Shown piece after piece: positions 15,948-22,917 of a stretch of 23,969 nucleotides of DNA. Made by a program: the position numbers and the translations under genes. Each line of letters begins with the position of its first letter. Position 1 is the stretch's first letter. This DNA is from Candidatus Melainabacteria bacterium. Lineage in GTDB: Bacteria; Cyanobacteriota; Vampirovibrionia; Obscuribacterales; Obscuribacteraceae. The notes beneath the pieces were generated by a model. That model had not been told where the DNA came from and searched no databases. It saw nothing but the letters and a program-made list of their open reading frames with translations. Where the stretch lies: positions 1 through 23,969 of the forward strand of contig PLXC01000070.1 of NCBI GenBank assembly GCA_003151275.1, in the 5' to 3' direction.

Positions 15948-16232
15948 GTGAACTATCAAAGTAACACCTTCAAGTTGTACTATCGCAAAATACTCATGGG
16001 CACTATTTCCAATGTTTCTACAAACCAGCCCTGGTTTATGGGAGATATTGAAGTTACAGAAGCCTTTGAAGAATTTCGACTCGGTTTTGAGTTCCTGAAT
16101 AACGAAGCTAAAGAACGTCGGCATGCAACCGAACCATTCGACCTCGAGAATTGGTTTATAGAAGACGATCTAGGCAACAAGGAAGAAGTTCTCCTTGCCA
16201 TTCAGGGGAAAGACATTCGCTGGCGCTGGTGA
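15948..16232 (+). CDS. Small protein of unknown function, 94 aa
   Basis: I do not recognise this protein with certainty. It is short, soluble and rich in aromatic and acidic residues, with QPWFMGDIEVTEAFEEFR near the middle and a WRW end. Small bacterial proteins with a QPWF-x-G motif followed by an F-E-x-F pattern exist, of unknown role. The GTG at 15948 is my preferred start because GAGAG (15934-15938) lies 9 nt ahead; a TTG at 15939 would add three residues. A TACAAT box at 15913-15918 is a possible -10 element but lacks a spaced -35. The gene stands alone. Confidence 0.65.
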   Translation: MNYQSNTFKLYYRKILMGTISNVSTNQPWFMGDIEVTEAFEEFRLGFEFLNNEAKERRHATEPFDLENWFIEDDLGNKEEVLLAIQGKDIRWRW

Positions 16233-16305
16233 GTTTTAGTAGAAGCTGTGTCTAGTTGCCTAGCACCACATATAGAGGCGTAGTTCGTGTGTGCCCGGAA
16301 GATGG

Positions 16306-16958
16306 CTAGTCTTTGCACACCGCCTTTTGGGGAAGTGGTTGAGGAGGGAACAGCCAACCGTCACAGTTGACCGCCGTAAACCCCCTATACACACTAGGCT
16401 GGACTGTTACTCCGTCCACAATCGGATTACTGAACGTTCTATTTACCGGTCCTTCGTCGTCCAAAACATAGATTGACACAAACTGGTCTCCGGGACCAAA
16501 CTGGCCCTGTTGCATTTCAAATATCGTGCCAGGGCCACTGGGTGGATTGACAGGAAAGAAGAGAAGGTTAGTCAAAACGACAAGGGCCGCCTGGAGTCCT
16601 GATATTTGCTGCTAGAAACGGACCGCCAACTTGGGGGCCGCTCACGAGAACCGAGAAACTGGTTGCTGGCATGCCATTGCAGTCGATTTCCATGCCCAGC
16701 CCGACACCGTCTGGTGCATCTGGCCGGCGAACAGAAATGCCTACCCCCCTTGCCAGGTAGCTGAGTGAAAGTGGCACTAGCGCCATCTGAGGGATAGTTG
16801 CCCGAGCAGTTGCAGACTGTGGGCAGAAATGTGGGCGGCGAGAGATGCGGGGAGCTATGTGGCGGCGATTGCGTTGGCTCATGGTGCCTTGCCAACGTCG
16901 CTACTGGCAGATAGAACATCGAGACCATCGCCACGGACAGTGCCAACCGTAGATTCAT
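16306..16958 (-). pseudogene. Secreted protein gene broken by two frameshifts
   Basis: Three overlapping minus-strand frames join into one sensible secreted protein. The first (from ATG 16958) gives a signal peptide ending near ATLARHHE, a Pro/Ser/His-rich linker and TFTQLPGKG. It then fails within a G6 run (C6 at 16744-16749 on the plus strand). The second frame continues with GISVRRPDAPDGVGLGMEI and SVLVSGPQVGG to about 16585. The third continues from about 16585 with LTNLLFFPVNPPSGPG to a stop at 16306. Both changes equal one extra base. Joined, the product would be about 215 residues with a signal peptide and a beta-rich body. I do not know the family. Real decay, slippage at the G run and sequencing error are all possible. 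Confidence 0.62.
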
Positions 16959-17092
16959 TTGGGAATCCTTAACTCGAAGCGGACGACGGTAAGTTTCTAG
17001 CAGATAAGCCTCTAGATAGCAACGTCACAAATTGCACTCTGGAAAGTTCAATGTGGTATTGTCGACTTATGTGCTACGTGCGAGGAATGAAA

Positions 17093-17260
17093 ATGTTGAC
17101 TCCGATTGAGATTATTGAAAATGTCCTGGCTGAATTAAAGAAGTCGGAACTGCATGAAGCGGACAAGGAGCGTCTGACACAAATCGCGAGCCAATTGACC
17201 GATTTCAATCGCGCGCTTCAGCAACGCATTGCTCAGGAAGCAAAAACAACAGTGAAATAG
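17093..17260 (+). CDS. Small helical protein, 55 aa
   Basis: This short charged protein begins MLTPIEIIENVLAELKKSE and is predicted to be almost entirely helical, with regular leucines and isoleucines. I chose the ATG at 17093 because GAGGA at 17082-17086 stands 6 nt ahead; an in-frame ATG at 17051 would add 14 poorly coding residues and an ATG at 17087 touches the ribosome binding site. Function is unknown. Confidence 0.6.
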   Translation: MLTPIEIIENVLAELKKSELHEADKERLTQIASQLTDFNRALQQRIAQEAKTTVK

Positions 17261-17367
17261 CGATGCAATTTCGCTGCTGATTTAGGATAGCTAGCCGGAT
17301 AATGGGCGGATCTGCGTTCAGTTAGTCAAACACACGATCTACGTCATTGGGAGAGGAACTTTCACTC

Positions 17368-17553
17368 ATGGCACAAGATTCAACAGACAATCAAGCAAAA
17401 GCCAATCTGCTTGAACAAATCCATACTCTCGTCAACAAAGTGGCCGAATTGGAGTTGAGAATGACGAACTGCGATGATGAAGTCAAAGCTCTCTCAAGCA
17501 GGATTACGCAAATCGAGATCCTCGCCTCCAATGAAAATAGGCACTTAACTTAG
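17368..17553 (+). CDS. Small coiled-coil protein, 61 aa
   Basis: The product begins MAQDSTDNQAKAN and continues as an uninterrupted amphipathic helix with heptad-like hydrophobic spacing (LLEQIHTLVNKVAELELRM). It could form a short parallel coiled coil, somewhat like SlyX, though I see no motif that proves it. The ATG at 17368 is preceded by GAGAGGA (17351-17357) at 10 nt; a TTG at 17347 would overlap that site. Its last 9 nt overlap the 3' end of the convergent S1-like gene. Confidence 0.6.
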   Translation: MAQDSTDNQAKANLLEQIHTLVNKVAELELRMTNCDDEVKALSSRITQIEILASNENRHLT

Positions 17554-17817
17554 CATCGACAATAATGCACGACATTTGTGCATACAAACGTATCGCACCG
17601 AAAGCTCTTCATCTGGCTGCAAAAGCCTTTGAGTTGGCAGAAATCCAGGTAGTTCGTGATCCGGAAGGAATACCGCGTATCCTCCCGGCTCCGCCTGAGT
17701 GACTTTGCAAACTACAGTATCTCCTGCATGGAGCCCGTCACCAAAGTCGCTCCGATCAGCGGCTTTGAGTTGTTTGAACTCAATAGTCTTGGGCTCGGGT
17801 GGCTCACGTTCTGGCAT
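17545..17817 (-). CDS. Stand-alone S1-like RNA-binding domain protein, 90 aa
   Basis: The product resembles one S1 domain. After an acidic/proline N-terminus, GDTVVCKVTQAEPGGYAV matches the first strands of S1 repeats, ELPGFLPTQ matches the strand-turn that precedes the fourth strand, and the end (RYVCMHKCRALLS) fits the usual hydrophobic finish. S1 domains bind single-stranded RNA; a one-domain protein could act as an RNA chaperone or ribosome-linked factor. The ATG at 17817 has a GAGG site about 6 nt ahead. The gene converges with and overlaps by 9 nt the coiled-coil gene at 17368. It could instead be a shortened version of a larger S1-containing protein. Confidence 0.68.
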   Translation of the reverse strand: MPEREPPEPKTIEFKQLKAADRSDFGDGLHAGDTVVCKVTQAEPGGYAVFLPDHELPGFLPTQRLLQPDEELSVRYVCMHKCRALLSMLS

Positions 17818-17905
17818 ATAAACCTCAAGTTAGTGAGTCGATACTGTTAACATCATGACAGATTCAGCAGTGAACGCGCAATTGCTGTCTATTTTAGGTA
17901 TGTGA

Positions 17906-17929
17906 GTGTCATCATAATCAACATGACAC
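17906..17929. promoter_or_regulatory. Perfect 7-bp inverted repeat between divergent genes
   Basis: GTGTCAT (17906-17912) and ATGACAC (17923-17929) are perfect inverted arms around a 10-nt AT-rich spacer, so arm centres lie 17 bp apart. It sits about 90 bp ahead of the S1-like gene and about 170 bp ahead of the Roadblock gene. It could bind a dimeric regulator; without a second copy this remains a guess. Confidence 0.3.
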
Positions 17930-18102
17930 CATATACAGTGCTTAGTCTTTGAAGTCTTTATTTTTGACTACGGTCTGATCCACAAAAATTGGTATCACGG
18001 GTCCCAAGAAGAACGTCAAGGCGGCAGTCCCCCGTAAACCGTAAGTTTTCTCCAAGCGCAGGGTACACTTAACAATGAGTGTTACGGTGTGACGGAGCGG
18101 AA

Positions 18103-18504
18103 ATGAAGCCTGATGATATAAAGCGTCTGTTTGAACAACTTGCGGTCCAGCCGGGTGTTCTAGGGTCAGTGATCATTGGAACCGACGGCGTACTTGTTGC
18201 CAGTAATATACCGAGCGAACAAAAAACTGAAAATGTTGGCATCATCTACAACAATGCGGCGGACGCGGTCAAGAGGATGGGGTACGATCGTTTGCATCAG
18301 CTTGTCTGCCGTACAGACCAAGGCTTTGTGGTCGTCTATAATTTGGATGACTGTGTTCTCGCGACAATCAGCAATGCACATGAGTCAAAGAGTTTAATGC
18401 GACTTATGAGTAGTCAAATCACACTAACAGCAGACGGGCAGCAAACCTTGTGGCAGAAATTTATAAGCTGGTTCAACGGACTCTTTCGGTTAAAGCCTCA
18501 ATGA
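18103..18504 (+). CDS. Roadblock/LC7 domain protein
   Basis: This 133-residue protein has the Roadblock/LC7 fold signature: an N-terminal helix, then PGVLGSVIIGTDGVLVASNIP (strand-turn-strand with G-x-D-G), a second amphipathic helix with YNNAADAV, and the later strands QGFVVVYNL and CVLATIS. In bacteria such proteins often serve as regulators of small Ras-like GTPases of the MglA type (MglB is an example) or as dimeric scaffolds. No GTPase gene lies beside it here. The ATG at 18103 is supported by GGAG at 18094-18097; an in-frame ATG at 18079 has no such site. The C-terminal 30 residues are extra to the core and contain an aromatic helix. It is coupled with the next gene (1-nt gap). Confidence 0.83.
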   Translation: MKPDDIKRLFEQLAVQPGVLGSVIIGTDGVLVASNIPSEQKTENVGIIYNNAADAVKRMGYDRLHQLVCRTDQGFVVVYNLDDCVLATISNAHESKSLMRLMSSQITLTADGQQTLWQKFISWFNGLFRLKPQ

Positions 18505-18505
18505 C

Positions 18506-19570
18506 ATGCAAGGGAAACCGCTGTCGAAACCAGTTCACGTACTGCTCGCAGGAGCTTGGGACAGGCTAGGACAACTGCAAGTCTTTTCGAAAACAGCTGA
18601 CTCCAAAGACTGGAGCACAAGCGACCTCTCGTCGAGCAGCGAGAGTCGGCATGCGGAAATCCGCAGCTTTGTTGTCTATCGCGACAAAACCACAAACATC
18701 GATCATGTCTTTGCCGGTGCCCGCGTCAACAATGTACCTGATGCAACTCGCATTTATCGTGGTGCCTTCGACCCTGCTGAAGGAAAAATTCACTGGATCG
18801 AAACACCAGAAACGTGGGCGGAAGACACGCCCGAACTGTCTAGGACCACCAGAGCCTCTGGGCGGATCACGGGATTTGCCGAGTGCAATGGCAAGCTATA
18901 CGCATCTGTATACAATATGATTTTTGAGCGGCAGGATGGACCACATCCAAGCTGGAAACTTGTATTCAGCTATGTTCCGAAACTGCCATTTAAAGAGGGA
19001 AGCAGCGGTTTCCGTGGGCTTACCGCAGTTCCAGATCGTTCGGGTGCGCACCAGATGTTGCTTGTCTCATTGGAACATGCACCATGCTCAATATTTTGCA
19101 TTGATCCCAAAACCTTTCAGGCTGTTGCAGAAATCAATGTCAGCGCATTCTTGCAAAGGCAATGGGAAACGCAAGTAGGTTACGTTATCGCAGGTTACAA
19201 CGACATGCTTCACTACAAAGATCCAATCACTTCGGAATCGCTCACCTTGATTGGATTTGAGGCAGCAACTCCCGAACTGGCTGGCAAATTTCATCACTTC
19301 AATCCTGCCGCTCACTACCTTGTTCGGCAGAGCGATGGGCGCTACTCGATTCGGGAAATTGCCGATAATTCGCTGGATTACCAGCCTGTGCTGGAATCAG
19401 TCAGAAGCATGGTCAACTCTCCTTTCTCGGAAGATCCTCCAGGCACCGTCTATGCCGGTGGCTTCGACGCGAATAAAATACCGGTGCACAATACAGCGTG
19501 GATCTATCGAGGCGTACGCGTAAACGCGCCTGCTAAACCTGTTTCCAGAGGAGAGCTAAAGCAACGCTGA
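18506..19570 (+). CDS. Predicted beta-propeller-like protein of unknown function
   Basis: This 354-residue protein is rich in beta strands with repeated blade-like segments (DHVFAGARVNN, TRIYRGAFDP, GRITGFAECNGKLYASVYN, FRGLTAVPD, TVYAGGFDAN). The pattern of short Trp/Tyr/Gly-rich strands suits a propeller fold, but I cannot assign a named family. The protein has no signal peptide with the ATG at 18506 and may be cytoplasmic. The ATG comes 1 nt after the Roadblock stop and has no ribosome binding site of its own, so it is likely translated by coupling. The pairing suggests the two products work together. The absence of a leader peptide is unusual if relatives are exported. Confidence 0.72.
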   Translation: MQGKPLSKPVHVLLAGAWDRLGQLQVFSKTADSKDWSTSDLSSSSESRHAEIRSFVVYRDKTTNIDHVFAGARVNNVPDATRIYRGAFDPAEGKIHWIETPETWAEDTPELSRTTRASGRITGFAECNGKLYASVYNMIFERQDGPHPSWKLVFSYVPKLPFKEGSSGFRGLTAVPDRSGAHQMLLVSLEHAPCSIFCIDPKTFQAVAEINVSAFLQRQWETQVGYVIAGYNDMLHYKDPITSESLTLIGFEAATPELAGKFHHFNPAAHYLVRQSDGRYSIREIADNSLDYQPVLESVRSMVNSPFSEDPPGTVYAGGFDANKIPVHNTAWIYRGVRVNAPAKPVSRGELKQR

Positions 19571-19615
19571 TGCAAAATTTCGTCAATCAATAGGTTTTCA
19601 AATGAAAAAGTCCCG

Positions 19616-19747
19616 TTGTTTCTCATGGGCGAAGAAAACATTTTTCTTGGACTCTCGGAAGAGGCGAAGCAGCATTTCATAGATGCGTGTGACAAGCGCG
19701 AACCTCTTGCTTTGTTTCCGCTTTTGGAAATTTGCGCATTTGATTGA
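19616..19747 (+). pseudogene. Short open frame, possible gene remnant
   Basis: A plus-strand frame is open from just after the propeller stop to TGA 19745-19747. Its last 40 codons from ATG 19625 read MGEENIFLGLSEEAKQHF and onwards, with a composition typical of real protein. No ribosome binding site is present, and the frame stops abruptly after FPLLEICAFD. It may be the leftover of a decayed gene. Nothing else is recognisable in the 280-nt gap 19571-19850. Confidence 0.25.
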
Positions 19748-19850
19748 AGATGGGAAGACTTAATTTCTGCGTTTAACAAGTACGCAAAAAATGTTATGAA
19801 AATAACCAAAAAGTAGCTTTCAGCTGTGGCGCTTAGTTTCATTTTGCTAA

Positions 19851-21713
19851 TCAAAATGACGCGCCAATATTCAGCTCGATGACTACTTCCTCCGGAGCTG
19901 CTGTTAAAGTGAAGCTGCGTACCCGAACAGCTTTCAACGCTGCATTCTTTCTTTTGAATGGTTGAATTTCGCCATCAAAGTTTATGGGAATTCCTTTTTG
20001 ATCGACAAAGTAATCCGCATTTTGTACTACTTTCTCGATTAAAGCTCGTTCTGCATTTCCCAAAATATCACCCGATACATGAGACCAGTCAATCTCTAGC
20101 TTCTCGGGTACAGGCATTTTGCATGCGACTTTATATTGCACCGTGCTTGCCGCAAGATTGGGGCCCGGCAAAAATTTTGCAGTGACAGCGCCGTTTCCGT
20201 TTACGAAAGAATGTGCAGACCATGGCAGCGCGCTCCACGAAATGCGTTGTCCAGGTCTAAGTGGATGGAGTTCGAATTTTTCGACCGTGCCGTTGGCGGC
20301 AATATCTGAGGATGCACTGAAAGTGAATTTGTCTTTTCCTGTTACTTTGAGTTTGTTCAAAGCTGGATTTGAAACGATTACCCTCTGCAGTCTAAACTTG
20401 CGGTAACGCCACTTTCGCCCTTCATAAACAACTTTGTTGACTTCGAATATCCGCTTCTTAGGTATATTCCTAACCACAGCGTTTCTCAACTCCGTTGACG
20501 GAATAACCAGCCGACAACTCGGCACGTCAATTGCAATGCTGCTTTGGTCGGAATGAAATTTCAATCCCCTGATGGCGGCATGCGCCCCTTTGATCCCAAT
20601 CGTGTTTTCGCTGCTGCTGATATTCACATTGAACTTTCCATCAGATTTGATTTTGCGATCAGCGTTGGTAAACTGCAGATTTCCATCTAAGCCCTCCAAA
20701 TCAAACCTTCCGTCCGCACTTTGGTTCAGTCGAGAGTACACTGACGCGTTTTTAATGGTGACGATTCCGTCCATTGATATTTCTGCTTCTTCTTGACCTA
20801 GAGTTCTTAAGTAAACACAATTATCTAACTTGATCGCGCCCTGAGCGAATGCCAAATCAGCACCCGGAGCTGATATTTTTGTTCCTGCTGCCGAAAGCAA
20901 GCCGCTCGACTTTGTCGGGAGTTTCAATGAGATGGTATTTCCATTTTTGCTTGCTTCAACGTTCAAATTGATCTCTGCATTGTCTAACTCTAGCTTACGA
21001 TGAGCTTTGTCTTCGTCAAGTTCGAAGTGCGGTAGTCTCAAATGCACCGCACACATTCCTGTGTAATTACAGCTTCTGTCGAAGTGAACAGCGGTGAATT
21101 GTATGGTGGACTTAGGTCCGAGCTTTGCGCTGACCGAGGGAAACTGCAGACTTGAGCCTTCTTTTAAATCGAGTTGCGCACTATCTACATTCGCTGCGCT
21201 AAGTAACTCAGACAAGGGACGGTCGCCACTTTGATTAGAGTGAGCCAGTGATGAATTTGCAGATCCTTGAAGCGAATTGAGAATGAACGCCACTAACACG
21301 CGAGCTAAGTCAACATCAGCAGATCCCGCTCCATTGTGCAATTGAATCGTCAGAGGAGCGGGAACATTCAAGACGGTAATCGGACGGTTAGTGCTCATGC
21401 TGCCGCTTACGTCTTTGGTTGTTAGGTCTGAGGAGCCGTGTATTGGCAAAGTGACATCTAACTTGAAAGTGGTATCACCGCTTACCTTTATTGGCACGCC
21501 TTGTATTGTGTAAGAGCCTTCAGTTAGAACACCGCTAGCTTTGAGCGAGACTCGATCCGCAACTCCCGCCAATTTACGATAAACGGGGTCCGTTATATGT
21601 ATCCGAAAGTCGATTGGAATTGATTGATGCGCTGTCCCACAACCCAACAGAAGCTGGGTCAACACTATCAAAGACGCGCAGGCGGATTTTTCAATGTTTC
21701 TTGAGGGCTTCAT
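19851..21713 (-). CDS. Large putative lipoprotein, beta-strand-rich
   Basis: The 620-residue product starts with a lipoprotein signal peptide: basic start, hydrophobic stretch and lipobox LLGC with the acceptor cysteine at 25. The mature part is a long series of alternating-strand segments without enzymatic motifs, many of the form D-G-x-F-x-[LV]-x-[IV], with charged loops. This composition resembles AsmA/YdbH-type or other long envelope proteins that span or line the periplasm, but I cannot claim homology. Two cysteines near 214-220 might form a disulfide. It has no close partner; upstream of it, a hairpin and four CCAGAT hexamers occupy the gap to the TPR gene. The start codon lacks a strong ribosome binding site. 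Confidence 0.78.
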   Translation of the reverse strand: MKPSRNIEKSACASLIVLTQLLLGCGTAHQSIPIDFRIHITDPVYRKLAGVADRVSLKASGVLTEGSYTIQGVPIKVSGDTTFKLDVTLPIHGSSDLTTKDVSGSMSTNRPITVLNVPAPLTIQLHNGAGSADVDLARVLVAFILNSLQGSANSSLAHSNQSGDRPLSELLSAANVDSAQLDLKEGSSLQFPSVSAKLGPKSTIQFTAVHFDRSCNYTGMCAVHLRLPHFELDEDKAHRKLELDNAEINLNVEASKNGNTISLKLPTKSSGLLSAAGTKISAPGADLAFAQGAIKLDNCVYLRTLGQEEAEISMDGIVTIKNASVYSRLNQSADGRFDLEGLDGNLQFTNADRKIKSDGKFNVNISSSENTIGIKGAHAAIRGLKFHSDQSSIAIDVPSCRLVIPSTELRNAVVRNIPKKRIFEVNKVVYEGRKWRYRKFRLQRVIVSNPALNKLKVTGKDKFTFSASSDIAANGTVEKFELHPLRPGQRISWSALPWSAHSFVNGNGAVTAKFLPGPNLAASTVQYKVACKMPVPEKLEIDWSHVSGDILGNAERALIEKVVQNADYFVDQKGIPINFDGEIQPFKRKNAALKAVRVRSFTLTAAPEEVVIELNIGASF

Positions 21714-21736
21714 AGCCCGTTAGCTTAGCAGGGTCG

Positions 21737-21760
21737 CGTACCATTGTTGAAGGTGGTACG
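21737..21760. promoter_or_regulatory. Inverted repeat CGTACCA/TGGTACG
   Basis: Arms of 7 bp (21737-21743 and 21754-21760) surround a 10-nt spacer directly before the hexamer repeats. It lies 24 bp ahead of the lipoprotein start, where it could act as an operator or as a stem in the mRNA leader. It lacks a T run in either direction, so it is unlikely to be a terminator. Confidence 0.35.
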
Positions 21761-21761
21761 A

Positions 21762-21786
21762 CCAGATCCAGATCCAGATCCAGATC
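21762..21786. repeat. Four CCAGAT hexamer repeats
   Basis: CCAGAT is repeated four times without error (21762-21785) and followed by C, producing four GATC sites at 6-bp spacing. The tract is noncoding, in the leader of the lipoprotein gene, and a change in copy number could alter leader length. Confidence 0.85.
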
Positions 21787-21879
21787 AATGGGATTCTATT
21801 TTGGAGAGTGCGACTGAGGTATCGGAGACTCAAGTATTGGTCAACTAATTCCTTGGTGCTGAATCAATCGGAGCACAGC

Positions 21880-22515
21880 TCAATAGAACTCGATTTTGCT
21901 GGGACCATGTAGATAGGCATCGTAGATCTCTTTGGCGCGCTTTTGTTGCGCTTCTGCGCCCTTCTTGTCACCGAGTTGACCGAGGACCTCAGCATAGTCT
22001 TTGAGCGCTTTCGTTGCTTCATTTATCTTGTAGTTGTCTGAAGAAGGGTCGTTCTTCTCGTAGATTTGAATAGCGTCTTTGTAACCGGCTGCGGCTTCCT
22101 TCCAGTTTTTTAGCTTGTGGTCCATCTGAGCGACATTGCCGATTTGTGTGCCAGTTTCGGACTTGTCTTTGCCGTAAGCCTTCGCGCAAACCTCTGCGCC
22201 CTGCTTGTAATATCCTTTGGCGTCGGCGTATCGTTCATCCTTCTCGCAAGCGGATCCCAGAGCATCGAGAGTACGAGCGACCTCTTTGCTGTCTGCGCCG
22301 TGCAGTTTCTTTTCCAAGTCTAAAAGTTCTTTGTACTGTTTTTCGGCTCCCTTATAGTCCTTTTCAAGGAATGCCTTGTATCCATTCTTCGTTAGCAATT
22401 CTTCCTGCGGAGTTTGCTTCTTGTCGTCTTTCACTTCGGCCGCACAAAAGAATAGATTCTTATCAGATAACTCAAGTGAACCGGCGCTACCATTTGCGCT
22501 AGAGCCCTTCGCCAA
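21880..22515 (-). CDS. Tetratricopeptide-repeat protein, 5' end apparently interrupted
   Basis: This open frame encodes several TPR-like helix pairs. Examples are NGYKAFLEKDYKGAEKQYKE, then RTLDALGSACEKDERYADAK, and a third with NWKEAAAGYKDAIQIYE, ending ALKDYAEVLGQLGDKKGAEAQ. TPR proteins act as protein-binding scaffolds. The frame begins with a TTG directly after a TAG and has no ribosome binding site. The same frame upstream of the TAG opens at an ATG at 22632 that does have a good site and promoter. The 38 codons there plus this frame therefore look like one gene with an amber mutation. Reinitiation at TTG or at an internal GTG is possible. No hydrophobic signal peptide is seen in either part. 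Confidence 0.7.
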   Translation of the reverse strand: MAKGSSANGSAGSLELSDKNLFFCAAEVKDDKKQTPQEELLTKNGYKAFLEKDYKGAEKQYKELLDLEKKLHGADSKEVARTLDALGSACEKDERYADAKGYYKQGAEVCAKAYGKDKSETGTQIGNVAQMDHKLKNWKEAAAGYKDAIQIYEKNDPSSDNYKINEATKALKDYAEVLGQLGDKKGAEAQQKRAKEIYDAYLHGPSKIEFY

Positions 22516-22632
22516 CTAGGAAATTTTGCCTCTTTGGCAGTCAACGGATAGTTTCTCTGTCCAAGTCAGATTCCCCGCATCCTGTAGCGTGGTGTGCTGA
22601 ACGTCATGAGCATAGTTCGTTTCAATAGCCAT
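22516..22632 (-). pseudogene. 5' fragment in frame with the TPR gene, ended by TAG
   Basis: From ATG 22632, 38 codons (beginning MAIETNYAHDVQHTT) run to TAG at 22516-22518, immediately followed in the same frame by the TPR frame. The ATG has AGAGGA (plus-strand 22639-22644) about 6 nt ahead, and a -10-like TATAAC (plus-strand 22662-22667) just beyond. These signals argue that 22632 is the true start of the TPR gene and that the TAG splits it. It could also be an independent 38-residue peptide. Confidence 0.5.
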
Positions 22633-22661
22633 GGGTAATCCTCTGTCACACGATTCACCAT

Positions 22662-22667
22662 GTTATA
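22662..22667 (-). promoter_or_regulatory. TATAAC -10-like box for the TPR gene
   Basis: Read on the minus strand, TATAAC would place the transcription start near 22655, giving a leader of about 23 nt with AGAGGA ahead of ATG 22632. No convincing -35 is present at the usual distance. Confidence 0.4.
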
Positions 22668-22729
22668 TTCGTCTGCAATGTTTGCAAAACTGTGTCTGTT
22701 AATCAAAATGGGACAATGTGAAAAGGACG

Positions 22730-22796
22730 TCGGGTAAGAGGGCCTTCGTCACAACAGCTCCTCCTCTAAGAACCGGACGTGCCTGACTCGTGAGCT
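22730..22796 (-). mobile_element. Remnant of the 3' end (domains V-VI) of a group II intron
   Basis: On the minus strand, GCACGTCCGGTTCTTAGAGG resembles the 3' half of intron domain V with its junction. It is followed by a short stem in which AGAGG pairs with CCTCT around a GTTGTGACG-type loop, like domain VI, and by a TTACCCGAC end. The 5' half of domain V (GAGCTC then ACGAGTCAG) matches only partly, so the ribozyme is degraded. No reverse transcriptase frame is present. The assignment is from recognised sequence style and needs covariance-model support. Confidence 0.45.
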
Positions 22797-22917
22797 CTGT
22801 CTGCTCGAATGCATTGTGGGAAGGCAACTTGGTGAACGATGCAATAGTAAGATTCATACGTTGCAAAAACGCTGCAAAAAAATTCCAGGCGCGCCAGCCC
22901 GAGCGAACGATAAATTC

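Noticed and set aside
19504..19854. Minus-strand 116-codon open frame between the propeller and lipoprotein genes
   Set aside because: It overlaps the end of the propeller gene, has a composition unlike a folded protein and no start signals.
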